Source: Dictyobacter aurantiacus (lineage in GTDB: Bacteria > Chloroflexota > Ktedonobacteria > Ktedonobacterales > Ktedonobacteraceae). From it: a stretch of DNA of 64,000 nt. The notes beneath the pieces were generated by a model. That model was not told the origin of the DNA. It did not search any database and saw only the letters and a program-made list of their open reading frames with translations. A program made the position numbers and the translations under genes. Positions 50,845 through 59,029 of the stretch are shown here, piece by piece (within the stretch, counting starts at the first letter, position 1; each line of letters begins with the position of its first letter). The stretch covers positions 1,612,001-1,676,000 of the forward strand of contig NZ_BIFQ01000001.1 in NCBI RefSeq assembly GCF_003967515.1, given 5' to 3'.

Positions 50845-51822
50845 TTATGGATGCCAGATAAAAGAGACCCCCGGGCCCGGTTGATACGTATTCCAGGAAA
50901 AGACTCCCCAACCGACAACATTCCAATTGGTGGTGGCCACCGAACCATCGGCGTTTATTTTCTCAACCACGGCTACGTGCCCCGCCCAACCGGCATACTG
51001 CGTACCTGGCTGCAGCACGATAATCGAGGGCACATGAGGTTGGGAAGAAACAACCCAGCCAGCGGCAGCCGCACCGGCCGCCCAGGCCGAGGCATTACCG
51101 CTCCACGTGACGGCGTAACCGGTCAAATGGTGGTACTCATAGTCGGCCCAATAGGTACACTGTCCCGGCGTAAATGGATTTACAAAGCTGCTATCAGCGA
51201 TCGTACCGGTGCTAGAAGAGATCCCATTCGTCGTACCGGTCGAGGTAGGCCCCGTCTGCTGTGCGGGCTGTTGATTTGTCTGCGTGCCATCAGGCAAAGT
51301 AAAATTATTCTGCACGCCAGCAAAAGAATACTTACCGCCGGCGCCATTATATTCAAAGCCATCCTGCGTCACCGCGGTCGCCGTGGCGGCCTGGGCCGCG
51401 ATCAACGCAGTATTATTCTGCTGTGACGTAACCGTATTAGAGCTCTGATGAAATATATTTCCCCAACCATTCGCCAAACCAGAACTTACCGGTATCACAG
51501 CTGCTAGAGCACCAATTATAACCGCCACCAGGGCAACTGTAGCACCAATATTGACGACAGCCTTTCGTCCCGTGGGAGGGCGCAATGTACCGGAGCTTTT
51601 TTTGCCAGTACCAGGAATGAAGATTGGTCCGCGTTGAGGGGAAGTAAGTTCCTTATTCGCACTGGAAACAGCAGCTGGCTGTACCTCTGTCCCCTTCACC
51701 ACCGCTGGCAACTGCTCAGCAGGAAGCTGGGATGTGGCAACACCACCTTTTGGCTGGGAAGAAGTGTCAAAATCCAGCTGTTCTACGTCGGACGACGTAG
51801 CAGTGTGTTCATTCGAAAACAT
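50845..51822 (-). CDS. Membrane-anchored CHAP-domain protein 1 (probable peptidoglycan amidase)
   Basis: 325 aa from the ATG at 51822 (AAGGA upstream). Layout: disordered cytoplasmic N-terminus with GTGKKSSGTLRPPTGRKAVV, one helix (VALVAVIIGALAAVIPVSS), a linker with TALIAAQAATATAVTQDGF, then a C-terminal CHAP domain. The CHAP Cys lies in TPGQCTYWADYEYHHLTG and the His in YAGWAGHVAVVEKINADGS, giving the Cys-His amidase pair. CHAP enzymes cut peptidoglycan stem peptides outside the cell. Two close paralogues follow upstream on the same strand. Confidence 0.85.
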   Translation of the reverse strand: MFSNEHTATSSDVEQLDFDTSSQPKGGVATSQLPAEQLPAVVKGTEVQPAAVSSANKELTSPQRGPIFIPGTGKKSSGTLRPPTGRKAVVNIGATVALVAVIIGALAAVIPVSSGLANGWGNIFHQSSNTVTSQQNNTALIAAQAATATAVTQDGFEYNGAGGKYSFAGVQNNFTLPDGTQTNQQPAQQTGPTSTGTTNGISSSTGTIADSSFVNPFTPGQCTYWADYEYHHLTGYAVTWSGNASAWAAGAAAAGWVVSSQPHVPSIIVLQPGTQYAGWAGHVAVVEKINADGSVATTNWNVVGWGVFSWNTYQPGPGVSFIWHP

Positions 51823-51991
51823 GTATACTTCCTTCACTTGGATAAAACATCTCTTAAGAGTCGCAAGCCATGCGTTTCTCTAGACTTCCGACCCCAATTT
51901 ATCTAATTACACCTATGTGCGTCAATTTATTGATACTTATTAGGACTATGTACCCATGCGGTTTTACTTTTTTTTGCAAAAATAGCCACAT

Positions 51992-52028
51992 AAAAAACAA
52001 AGTGGAGATAGAATATTCCTATCTCCAC
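51992..52028 (-). terminator. Terminator of CHAP gene 2
   Basis: On the minus strand GTGGAGATAG (52028-52019) pairs with CTATCTCCAC (52011-52002), followed by TTTGTTTTTT. It lies 17 bp past the stop codon. Confidence 0.8.
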
Positions 52029-52045
52029 ATGCATAGAATTATCGC

Positions 52046-52996
52046 TTAACCCGGGAACCAGATAAAGGTCACGCCAGAACCAGGATAGAAGGTCCAGTAG
52101 GTAGTTGTAGCCCAATTGCCATTCCAGTTCCAGTTACTGGTTGAGACGCCATTGTAGGGATTGCTAACACCTGTCTCAACGACCGCGACGTGACCATAGG
52201 CGCCAGCGCCTTCAGTGTAGGGGGCCAGCACAATGATCGATGGTCCATATGGATTGGGGACCGACGATGTCTTCCAACCATACGCGGGGGCCTGATAGGC
52301 CCACTGATAAGCATTACCCAGCCAGGGGACCCAGTGACCGGTCAACTGGTGATAGCGCATATTAGCCCAGTAGGTACACTGGCCATAGAAGAAGCGGTTT
52401 AAGCTACCTTGATCTTGAGCGGGGATAATGTTAGTAGTGACTGTAGGAGCTGCCTGAACACCGGCGTACACCTGGTTACCAGCGTCAAAGCCATCCTGCG
52501 TCACCGCGGTCGCCGTGGCGGCCTGGGCCGCGATCAACGCAGTATTATTGCCTTGAGAGGTTTTGGTGTCGCTGCCCGGATTAAATATCTTTGTCAGGGT
52601 ACTGCTAGCCTGGCCATTACTGGTAGGAAGGACAGCGGCAAACGCTCCAATGACGATGACAATCAAGGCTACCGCCACACCGATATGCACCACGGTTCGC
52701 CTCCCCCTGGGAGGACGCAACGTCCCCGTGCTTTTCTTACCAGTGGAAGGAATAAATACAACCTCACGGAGCGGATCGGTGGTTCTCGGTGCGATACCAG
52801 GCATAGCTCCGGCATCTAGAGGCATAGGGACAAGGGGGGCCTGCGCATCACCGGGGGCAGCCATTGGAGTATTTGGGACAGGGACACCTCCCTGCTCCAT
52901 CAACATGCTCGGAGCGCCTCCCCCATTGGACGCCGGAGGAGTAACGCCTTGGTGTTGCTCAGTATCGGCATTACGGGAACGATCACGAAATAACAT
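52046..52996 (-). CDS. Membrane-anchored CHAP-domain protein 2
   Basis: 316 aa; the ATG at 52996 has AAAGG at eight bases (an ATG two codons earlier is too close). Pro/Met-rich N-terminus, STGKKSTGTLRPPRGRRTVV, one helix (VAVALIVIVIGAFAAVLPTS), the shared TALIAAQAATATAVTQDGF, then CHAP with FYGQCTYWANMRYHQLTGHW (Cys) and YGHVAVVETGV (His). It shares a 65-bp identical DNA tract with CHAP 1 (52485-52549 against 51353-51417), and its CHAP half is closer to CHAP 3, which suggests recombination among the three genes. Confidence 0.85.
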   Translation of the reverse strand: MLFRDRSRNADTEQHQGVTPPASNGGGAPSMLMEQGGVPVPNTPMAAPGDAQAPLVPMPLDAGAMPGIAPRTTDPLREVVFIPSTGKKSTGTLRPPRGRRTVVHIGVAVALIVIVIGAFAAVLPTSNGQASSTLTKIFNPGSDTKTSQGNNTALIAAQAATATAVTQDGFDAGNQVYAGVQAAPTVTTNIIPAQDQGSLNRFFYGQCTYWANMRYHQLTGHWVPWLGNAYQWAYQAPAYGWKTSSVPNPYGPSIIVLAPYTEGAGAYGHVAVVETGVSNPYNGVSTSNWNWNGNWATTTYWTFYPGSGVTFIWFPG

Positions 52997-53004
52997 ACAC
53001 ATTA

Positions 53005-53300
53005 CCTTTAGTTTTACAAGGGTGCATCAAAAGATGACGCTCCAAATAGATTTTTTCAAATACTCAACCTGACTTTACATAATTAGCGGCGTTTCAGTCA
53101 ATTAATCAGACCTCTTTTAGGACCATATAACTATCGCTTATTTGCATATAAGAATTTTAATGTGGCCTAATACTCCTCTTACAAAAAGGGCGCGGCCCTT
53201 GTGATCCTCCAGGTGCCACCACGCGGGTGGCGAAAGAAAAGATCCTCTATGTCAAGTCTAAAAAGCGCATCAAGAAAAGCTGAAAGGGGGAAATGAAACT
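53005..53300. other. Gap between CHAP gene 2 and the IS110 element
   Basis: About 300 bp with no gene seen. It holds the 5' region of CHAP gene 2 (AT-rich) and a short GC hairpin, GGTGCCACCACGCGGGTGGCG (53210-53230). The right boundary of the IS110 element should lie near 53230-53310. Confidence 0.4.
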
Positions 53301-53315
53301 GGGGAAACAAGGACT

Positions 53316-53430
53316 GCCTTCAACTGAGCATGAAGGAGCATATCATGCCGCAGCGCGGTGTCAAGCCGCTTCACTTTCCTTGACACCGCGCTGCTTGCAT
53401 GATCAGAAGAAGACATGCTCAGCTGAAGGC
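53316..53430. repeat. Nested long-stem structure 3' of the IS110 recombinase
   Basis: Outer stem GCCTTCAACTGAGCATG (53316-53332) with CATGCTCAGCTGAAGGC (53414-53430), one mismatch. Inner stem GCAGCGCGGTGTCAAG (53350-53365) with 53379-53394, perfect. Between them is an asymmetric internal loop of 17 and 19 bases. No T-run follows it in the direction of the recombinase gene, so it is not a simple terminator. Confidence 0.65.
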
Positions 53431-53469
53431 AAAAAAACAGGCGGTTTTGCCTTTCAAAGATGGCCCTTT

Positions 53470-54684
53470 CTATGCGGCTCTGGGAGCATGAGCCAGCTTC
53501 GCGGACTGAAAGATGGCAGCGTCATAGCACTCGTGCTTGCTCCAGAGCGCAAAGAGGATTCTCACCCACAGATTAGAAAGGGCACGAACGGCTTCCGTAT
53601 GGCTTTTCCCTTCACTTCGTTTACGCAGATAGTAATCCCTCGCCCAGGGTTCTTGTTGGGTACTTTGCCACGCAAACTGGTGCAAGGCATTGCGCAGAGG
53701 TTTACTACAGGCATAACGGCGGTGGGCTTTCGCGTAGGTTCCACTCTGAAAGATGACGGGCGAGGTTCCAGCCAACGCCTGCAAATTGCTCGCTCGCAGG
53801 TAGCGGCTTCTCTCATCCCCAATCTCCGCCAACAGTCGAGGGGCGAGCCGTTTTCCAGCACGGGGCAAACTGCTGAAAATCGGACTGTCAGCGTGGGTCA
53901 AAAAAAGGTCTTCAATCACCTTATCATATTCGGCGATCTCTTCCACCAGCGGCAGCAGTTGCTTGACTTGGACCAACATCAGGCGGGACTTGGTCCGCGT
54001 TGTAATCGCATCAGCGGTCAAATGGGATTGATGCAGCCTCTGGAAGATCAAGGGCGCTGCCTTTGTCGGATTGGTATGCCTTCCCTGGCGCAATGTGACC
54101 TCAATCTCTTGTACCGAGGCCCCCATAGCCGCTTGCGGAGTCGGATAGGTTTGCAAAAACATCAGCGTCGAATGCTGCTGAAGCTTGGCAAACAACTGCA
54201 AAGCCACTGGATAGTATGCTTTGAGGCAAGCTGTCAACTGGTTTACCAGTCGGGTCTGGCTCTGAATCAAGCTATCTTGATCGCGGGTCAATGCTTTCAA
54301 TTCAGCAATGATGTCGCTATCAGGTTTCAAGCGCCGCAAGTCCACCAGTTCAGCCCGTCCATGTTTCGCCAACAGGTAGGCATCAAGCGCGTCCGTCTTT
54401 ACCCCAGAAGCTGGCCGCCGACGATCAACCGTTTTGGGATGAACTGGATACACGTGCCAACCTGCTTCCAGCAGCGCAGTGATCAGCAGCCCACGAGATG
54501 TTTCGATGATGCAAGCCATCTGGTCTCGATCATCTGGGCCAGTAATATCTTCCAAGAAGGCATTCAGGTGATGCAAGCCTTCAGGCGTATGGTTGACGCG
54601 CAACGATCCAACTTGGCGGCCAGCATCGTCAATGACCAACACATCGTGGTGAGCGTTCGCCCAATCAATACCAGCATACCACAT
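53470..54684 (-). CDS. IS110-family DEDD recombinase (transposase)
   Basis: 404 aa. The N-terminal RuvC-like DEDD domain has YAGIDWANAHHDVLVID (Asp7), CIIETSRGLL (Glu61) and GVKTDALDAYLLAKHG (Asp98, Asp101). A coiled-coil linker (about 120-260) is followed by the Tnp_20 domain with SSLPRAGKRLAPRLLAEIGD and QALAGTSPVIFQSGTYAKAH, the last holding the likely nucleophilic Ser in the SG pair. The protein is full length and looks active. In this family a bridge RNA from the non-coding end pairs with target and donor DNA to direct recombination; a structured candidate lies directly upstream. Confidence 0.93.
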   Translation of the reverse strand: MWYAGIDWANAHHDVLVIDDAGRQVGSLRVNHTPEGLHHLNAFLEDITGPDDRDQMACIIETSRGLLITALLEAGWHVYPVHPKTVDRRRPASGVKTDALDAYLLAKHGRAELVDLRRLKPDSDIIAELKALTRDQDSLIQSQTRLVNQLTACLKAYYPVALQLFAKLQQHSTLMFLQTYPTPQAAMGASVQEIEVTLRQGRHTNPTKAAPLIFQRLHQSHLTADAITTRTKSRLMLVQVKQLLPLVEEIAEYDKVIEDLFLTHADSPIFSSLPRAGKRLAPRLLAEIGDERSRYLRASNLQALAGTSPVIFQSGTYAKAHRRYACSKPLRNALHQFAWQSTQQEPWARDYYLRKRSEGKSHTEAVRALSNLWVRILFALWSKHECYDAAIFQSAKLAHAPRAA

Positions 54685-54694
54685 AGCAAACTCC

Positions 54695-54915
54695 CTTCTC
54701 GAAGAGAACTGTTCCTGGGTCAGCGTGTTCTTATACTGCGGTGCTCAATGAAGGCACGATCCTCTAATGGACGCTCCATCCAGGAACAGCAGGAGGCGAA
54801 GCGCGATCTTTTCTAATTGGTCGAGCCAGGTGAAAGAGGTAGACTTTCGCCTCCTGCGTTCGACTCGTTTCTGGAGCAAGTGTACCGCTTGCTCCGTCCC
54901 TCTCTCGAGAGGGCT
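54695..54915 (-). ncRNA. Probable bridge RNA of the IS110 element
   Basis: Reading the minus strand towards the recombinase: hairpin CCCTCT/AGAGGG (54898-54913); 5' stem-loop GGAGCAAG/CTTGCTCC (54873-54895, 7-nt loop); stem GCAGGAGGCGAA-G (54857-54844 side) with CTTCGCCTCCTGC (54801-54789), enclosing about 42 nt; stem CTGTTCCTGG (54789-54780) with CCAGGAACAG (54718-54709), enclosing about 61 nt. One short stem-loop followed by two large-loop stems matches the layout of IS110 bridge RNAs (target-binding and donor-binding loops). Confidence 0.6.
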
Positions 54916-54937
54916 TGTAAACATATTACTGTATAAG

Positions 54938-54992
54938 AAGAGAGAGTTGGTGCGCGAGGGCCTGATCGGCCCTCGCGCACCAACTCTCTCTT
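54938..54992. terminator. 25-bp perfect palindrome 3' of CHAP gene 3
   Basis: 54938-54962 is complementary to 54968-54992, centre TGATC. It lies 11 bp past the CHAP 3 stop and directly next to the IS110 left region. On the minus strand CTTATACAG rather than a T-run follows. Confidence 0.65.
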
Positions 54993-55003
54993 GGAAGATG
55001 TAC

Positions 55004-56089
55004 TTAATTGGGATACCAGATAAAGCTGATACCGCGGCCAGGATAGAAGGTACGCATAGAGAAGGTAGCCCAGTCCCCGTTCCAGTTCCAATTGCTGGTC
55101 AGTACACTTCCATCGGCATTGATCCTCTCCACTACAGCGACATGGCCGTAAGCACCCGCCCCCTGAGCATAGGGGCTAAAAACCATAATCGATTGGCCCA
55201 TTGGATTAGGGGTATCAGAGATCGTCCAGCCATACGCCGGCGCCTGGTAGGCCCATTGATAGGCATTACCCAGCCAGGGGATCCAATGGCCGGTCAACTG
55301 GTGATAGCGCATATTGGCCCAGTACGTACACTGACCATAAAAGAACTGGCTCAATCGACCATAGTCGGCCGCGGGAAGATGGATATTCACCGGGGCCGCC
55401 TTTACCCCTGCGTAAACATGGCCACCCCCGGGATCGTAGCCGTCAACAGTAACCGCTGTAGCGGTAGCCTCCTGCGCGGTGATCAAAACTGTATCATTTT
55501 TGTGGACCGAGGCAATGTGGAAAGTGAAAGGGAAGGTGCTCCCTTCATGGCTATTACCAGCATCGACCGGCATCAAAGCCATCGTCGCCCCCAATGCGAG
55601 AAATAAAAATAAAAAGCTGAGAGCGCTATGGACCACCAGGCGCCTTCCTCGCAGCGAGGTCTTTCCAGAGGGAGGCGTTCTACCGCCTCCGGGTGCAATA
55701 ACCAGCGATGGTGACGCGCTTCCCCGGGATCTAATAGAAGCAGATGCGATCTCCTCGGTTTTTTGTTCGGTAACAAACTGCTGCGTGCAATTAACAGGGC
55801 CCACGGCAGGGGGTATGGCAGGCGCGCTACTGGAGAATGGAAAGGGTTGCCCACCTCGGGCGATACGTTGAAAGGTCTCATGCGGTGGCGCGAGATACTC
55901 TCCCGGACCTGCTGGTGGAAAAAGAGGAGGTGTATGGACGGCATCATAAGATAAAAATTGCATATGCTCTGGAAATGGTAACTGTTCTATGGGGACACTA
56001 CGCGGGACAGCTTCATTCGCCAGAGGAGCTATGCGACTACGCTGCCGATAGCTGCTTTTACGCTTATGGTAACGCTCAGAAGACAACAT
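55004..56089 (-). CDS. Membrane-anchored CHAP-domain protein 3
   Basis: 361 aa; ATG at 56089 with AAGG at nine bases. Long Pro-rich N-terminus, basic SGKTSLRGRRLVVHS, one helix (ALSFLFLFLALGATMALMPV), the family linker TVLITAQEATATAVTVDGYD, then CHAP with FYGQCTYWANMRYHQLTGHW, AYQWAYQAPAYGWTISD and YGHVAVVERINADGS. Catalytic Cys and His are present. It is separated from its paralogues by the IS110 element, so the three genes were probably contiguous before insertion. Likely cell-wall remodelling. Confidence 0.85.
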   Translation of the reverse strand: MLSSERYHKRKSSYRQRSRIAPLANEAVPRSVPIEQLPFPEHMQFLSYDAVHTPPLFPPAGPGEYLAPPHETFQRIARGGQPFPFSSSAPAIPPAVGPVNCTQQFVTEQKTEEIASASIRSRGSASPSLVIAPGGGRTPPSGKTSLRGRRLVVHSALSFLFLFLALGATMALMPVDAGNSHEGSTFPFTFHIASVHKNDTVLITAQEATATAVTVDGYDPGGGHVYAGVKAAPVNIHLPAADYGRLSQFFYGQCTYWANMRYHQLTGHWIPWLGNAYQWAYQAPAYGWTISDTPNPMGQSIMVFSPYAQGAGAYGHVAVVERINADGSVLTSNWNWNGDWATFSMRTFYPGRGISFIWYPN

Positions 56090-56506
56090 TACGTACAACC
56101 TTCACAATCCAGCCGAGCTACACTACAACAATACGGCCCAACTTCAGAAGCACTCGACTCCTGTTTATAACTTTACCCATGTAATGAGAAAAGACAAAAT
56201 ACGTTCTTTTGCCATAGGAAAATAATCCTACGCTATCAACGGCTAAAAGCATATAAATAATTTTATATACCATAACATAATTTTCTATCTTATCGCATGT
56301 TTTATGCTGTTTTAAATAAATATGTTAAATATAGTTATCTAAAGCATGCATCAAATAAAGCATTTTCATCTTTAGCACGATACCTGATTGCTGTCCAATA
56401 ACCATCATTCATGATAGGATATGGTTAACGTTCTGAAATGGCGATGCTATTAAGCAAGCAAACTATTGACCTAACGATTCACACCATAGTGCAAGTAGGA
56501 GCTAAG
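56090..56506. other. AT-rich divergent promoter region
   Basis: About 415 bp between the divergent CHAP 3 and sedolisin genes, strongly AT-rich, with no gene and no clear hairpin. It contains TTTTATATACCATAACATAA-type stretches suitable for promoters, but I cannot pick a single convincing -35/-10 pair. Confidence 0.4.
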
Positions 56507-57814
56507 ATGAAACGCACCACCCTGCGTCTTTTTTTCTCTTTATTCTCCATGATCCTGTTACTGGCTGCCTGTAGTCCTCAGTCAGTATTAGGAGATGGGG
56601 TTCAGTCTACGCCCACAGCCGCGCCCGGCACCGCTTCGACGGACGCCTGCCCAGCCAGTATCGGGCAACTGCCAACCTGTCTGACACCTACCGCCATGCG
56701 CAAAGCCTATGGCATTCAATCGCTCTACGATAAGGGGTACACGGGTAAAGGGCAAACCGTCATCGATATCGTTTCCTTTGGTAGCCCTACTATTCAGCAA
56801 GACATGAAAGTATTTGACCAGACCTTCAACCTGCCCCCCGTGAACCTGCAGATTATCGCACCGCTCAATGTGCCCGAATATGATCCCCATCATGACAAAT
56901 CTGGCTGGGCTGGCGAAACGACGCTGGATGTCCAGATTATCCATGCCCTGGCTCCCGATGCTAAAATCGTTCTGCTGGTCAGCCCGGTAGCAGAAACAGA
57001 GGGCACAATTGGGCTGCCAGAATTTCGCCAGCTTGAACAATACACCATCGACCATAAGCTAGGCAATATTGTCTCACATAGCTGGGGCGCCTCGGAGCTC
57101 ACTTTCAAGGATGCTAAAGGGCAGGCTGAACTCAATGTCTGGAATCAATTGCTGGAGAAAGCAACAACACAGCAGGGCATGACCTATTTCTCTTCGTCCG
57201 GAGACAATGGCGCAACTGATTACTCGGACCTCAATGCGACCAAGCTCGCGAATGTCCAGACAACCAGTTTCGCGGCCTCTTCTCCCTGGGTGACCAGCGT
57301 GGGCGGAACAAATCTCGTCGAAAACCATGGCGCCTTCAAAGAAGTAGCGTGGAATGGTAGTGGTGGCGGCTTCAGCCAGTTTTTTAGCATTCCTGACTAT
57401 CAGAAACTGCTCCCCGCCGCGGCACAGGAACAATTTAAAAATCGCCGCGGGGTACCCGATGTCTCGGCGGTGGCCGATCCTTTCACTGGCATGGCTGTCT
57501 ATATCGGTGGCAACTGGACGCAGGCCGGGGGCACCAGTGCAAGTTCACCCGTGTGGGCCGCGATCATGGCTATCGCCGATCAGATGGCCGGTCGACCGCT
57601 GGGCTTCATCAATCCAGCCCTTTATAAGATCGCCGCATCGAACAGCTATTCCCACGCTTTCCGCGACATCACGCAGGGCAATAATAACAATCCGTCCGCC
57701 AAAGTGAAAGGATTTCAGGCCGCAGCGGGCTGGGATGCGGTTACAGGCCTTGGCGCGCCCAATGCGCAAGTTCTGATACCAGCCCTGATCAAAGAGATTC
57801 CGAAGAATTCGTAA
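56507..57814 (+). CDS. Sedolisin (S53) family serine-carboxyl peptidase lipoprotein without pro-domain
   Basis: 435 aa from the ATG at 56507 (TAGGAG upstream). The signal peptide MKRTTLRLFF...LLLAACS has a lipobox (LAAC), so the protein should be lipid-anchored outside. The catalytic domain starts at about residue 60 (TPTAMRKAYGIQSLYDKGYT), with GETTLDVQ (Glu and Asp of the triad), SSSGDNGAT (oxyanion Asp), and GGTSASSPVWAA (nucleophile Ser). The C-terminal calcium site is FRDITQGNN ... GWDAVTGLGAP. Most sedolisins carry a propeptide of about 150-200 residues; here it is absent. It converges with asd at a 43-bp palindrome. Confidence 0.88.
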   Translation: MKRTTLRLFFSLFSMILLLAACSPQSVLGDGVQSTPTAAPGTASTDACPASIGQLPTCLTPTAMRKAYGIQSLYDKGYTGKGQTVIDIVSFGSPTIQQDMKVFDQTFNLPPVNLQIIAPLNVPEYDPHHDKSGWAGETTLDVQIIHALAPDAKIVLLVSPVAETEGTIGLPEFRQLEQYTIDHKLGNIVSHSWGASELTFKDAKGQAELNVWNQLLEKATTQQGMTYFSSSGDNGATDYSDLNATKLANVQTTSFAASSPWVTSVGGTNLVENHGAFKEVAWNGSGGGFSQFFSIPDYQKLLPAAAQEQFKNRRGVPDVSAVADPFTGMAVYIGGNWTQAGGTSASSPVWAAIMAIADQMAGRPLGFINPALYKIAASNSYSHAFRDITQGNNNNPSAKVKGFQAAAGWDAVTGLGAPNAQVLIPALIKEIPKNS

Positions 57815-57821
57815 ATATTCA

Positions 57822-57911
57822 TAACAGAGGCCGCGAATGCGGACAGATGAAAAAGGAGCCCGGCGTATGCCGGGTTCCTTTTTCATCTGTCCGCATTCGC
57901 GGCCTCTGTTA
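57822..57911. terminator. 43-bp palindrome, bidirectional terminator
   Basis: 57822-57864 pairs with 57869-57911 with a single G-T wobble and a GTAT centre. The asd stop codon (57909-57911) is in one arm, and the sedolisin stop is eight bases away. Longest palindrome in the window. Confidence 0.8.
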
Positions 57912-58979
57912 AAGTAATCCTTTATGGACGCACCATTCGGCGTTCAGGAGAGAGCCGCCGGCGGCGCCACGGATGGTGTTGTGGCCAAGCATGACAAACT
58001 TGTAGCTGAAGAGCGGGCAGGGGCGCAGCCGACCAAGGGTCACGGTCATGCCATTGCCAGCGTCTCGATCTCGCAGGGTCTGTGGGCGATCGATTTCACG
58101 GCGATAGACGAGGGCATGTTTGGGCGCGCTGGGCAGGCCAGCCGCCTGCGGCTCCGGCACATAATTCTCCCAGGCCGCGATAATCTCCTCGGGGCCAACC
58201 GAACGCTCCAGCTGGATGCTGGCGCACTCCAGGTGTCCCTCACGGGTCGCCACACGGTTGCAGTGGGCGCTCACCGCCAGCGGCGCATCCACAAAGCCCC
58301 GTCCCTCCTGCCACTCACCCAGCATCTTTAGCGTCTCGCTCTCCAACTTCTCCTCTTCGCCACCGATATAGGGGACAACGTTATCCAGAATGTCGTACGA
58401 AGGGATTCCTGGATAACCGGCGCCAGAGATGGCCTGCATAGTAGTCACCAGAGCCTTGCTAACTCCAAAGGCCAACTGCAACGGCTTGAGCGCCATCACC
58501 AGCGGCGTAGCCGAGCAATTGGCGTTGGTCACGATAAAGCCCGACCAACCGCGCTGTTTCTGCTGCTGAGGGATGGCGGCGATATGGTCCGCGTTCACCT
58601 CGGGGATCAACAGGGGCACATCGGCGCCCATACGATGGTTCTTGGCGTTGCTAAAAACGGCTACGCCAGCCTGAGCAAAGGCAATCTCGATCTCGCCCGC
58701 GATCTCGCCAGGCAGAGCCGAAAAGACCACCTTAACCCCAGGCATAGCCTCGGGACGACACGGCACCACCGGGAGCTGCGCCGCATCCGCGGGCATGTCG
58801 CTCCCCGACAGGCGCCAGCTGGTCACCTCGGCATAGGGGAGTCCATTGTGCTTATCCGAAGCCGCCAGGGCCACCAATTCAAACCAGGGATGCCCCTGCA
58901 ATAATTCGATAAAGCGCTGGCCGACCATGCCGGTCGCCCCCAGCACCCCTACAGGAATCTTCTTATGCGATGTCTCCAT
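57909..58979 (-). CDS. asd: Aspartate-semialdehyde dehydrogenase (archaeal/fungal-type)
   Basis: 356 aa from the ATG at 58979 (GGGAGGA upstream). NADPH-dependent conversion of aspartyl phosphate to the semialdehyde, feeding Lys, Met and Thr synthesis. The N-terminal Rossmann motif is VGVLGATGMVGQRFIELL; the active-site Cys is in IVTNANCSATPLVMAL, the subtype pattern of archaeal and fungal enzymes; AISGAGYPGIPSYDI and the catalytic His in CNRVATREGHLEC follow. It lies downstream of lysC, separated by a terminator and a family A element, so it may have its own promoter. Confidence 0.93.
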   Translation of the reverse strand: METSHKKIPVGVLGATGMVGQRFIELLQGHPWFELVALAASDKHNGLPYAEVTSWRLSGSDMPADAAQLPVVPCRPEAMPGVKVVFSALPGEIAGEIEIAFAQAGVAVFSNAKNHRMGADVPLLIPEVNADHIAAIPQQQKQRGWSGFIVTNANCSATPLVMALKPLQLAFGVSKALVTTMQAISGAGYPGIPSYDILDNVVPYIGGEEEKLESETLKMLGEWQEGRGFVDAPLAVSAHCNRVATREGHLECASIQLERSVGPEEIIAAWENYVPEPQAAGLPSAPKHALVYRREIDRPQTLRDRDAGNGMTVTLGRLRPCPLFSYKFVMLGHNTIRGAAGGSLLNAEWCVHKGLL

Positions 58980-59029
58980 ATATATCCTCCCACTGCTCGA
59001 TGAAAGTGCCAGACTTGTGTCGGTATGGG

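Larger units (their letters stand above)
53300..54930 (-). mobile_element. IS110-family insertion sequence
   Basis: It contains the DEDD recombinase gene, a roughly 230-bp structured non-coding 5' region (probable bridge RNA) and a 3' region with a long nested hairpin. IS110 elements lack inverted repeats, so exact ends cannot be read without an empty site. It lies directly beside a 25-bp palindrome (54938-54992), between CHAP genes 2 and 3. Confidence 0.7.

Noticed and set aside
53316..53430. Simple terminator for the IS110 recombinase
   Set aside because: The T-run on the minus strand comes before the structure, not after it, so it does not fit intrinsic termination.
53293..54816. 507-codon plus-strand open frame over the IS110 recombinase
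   Set aside because: Antisense shadow; the minus-strand product has the full DEDD motif set.
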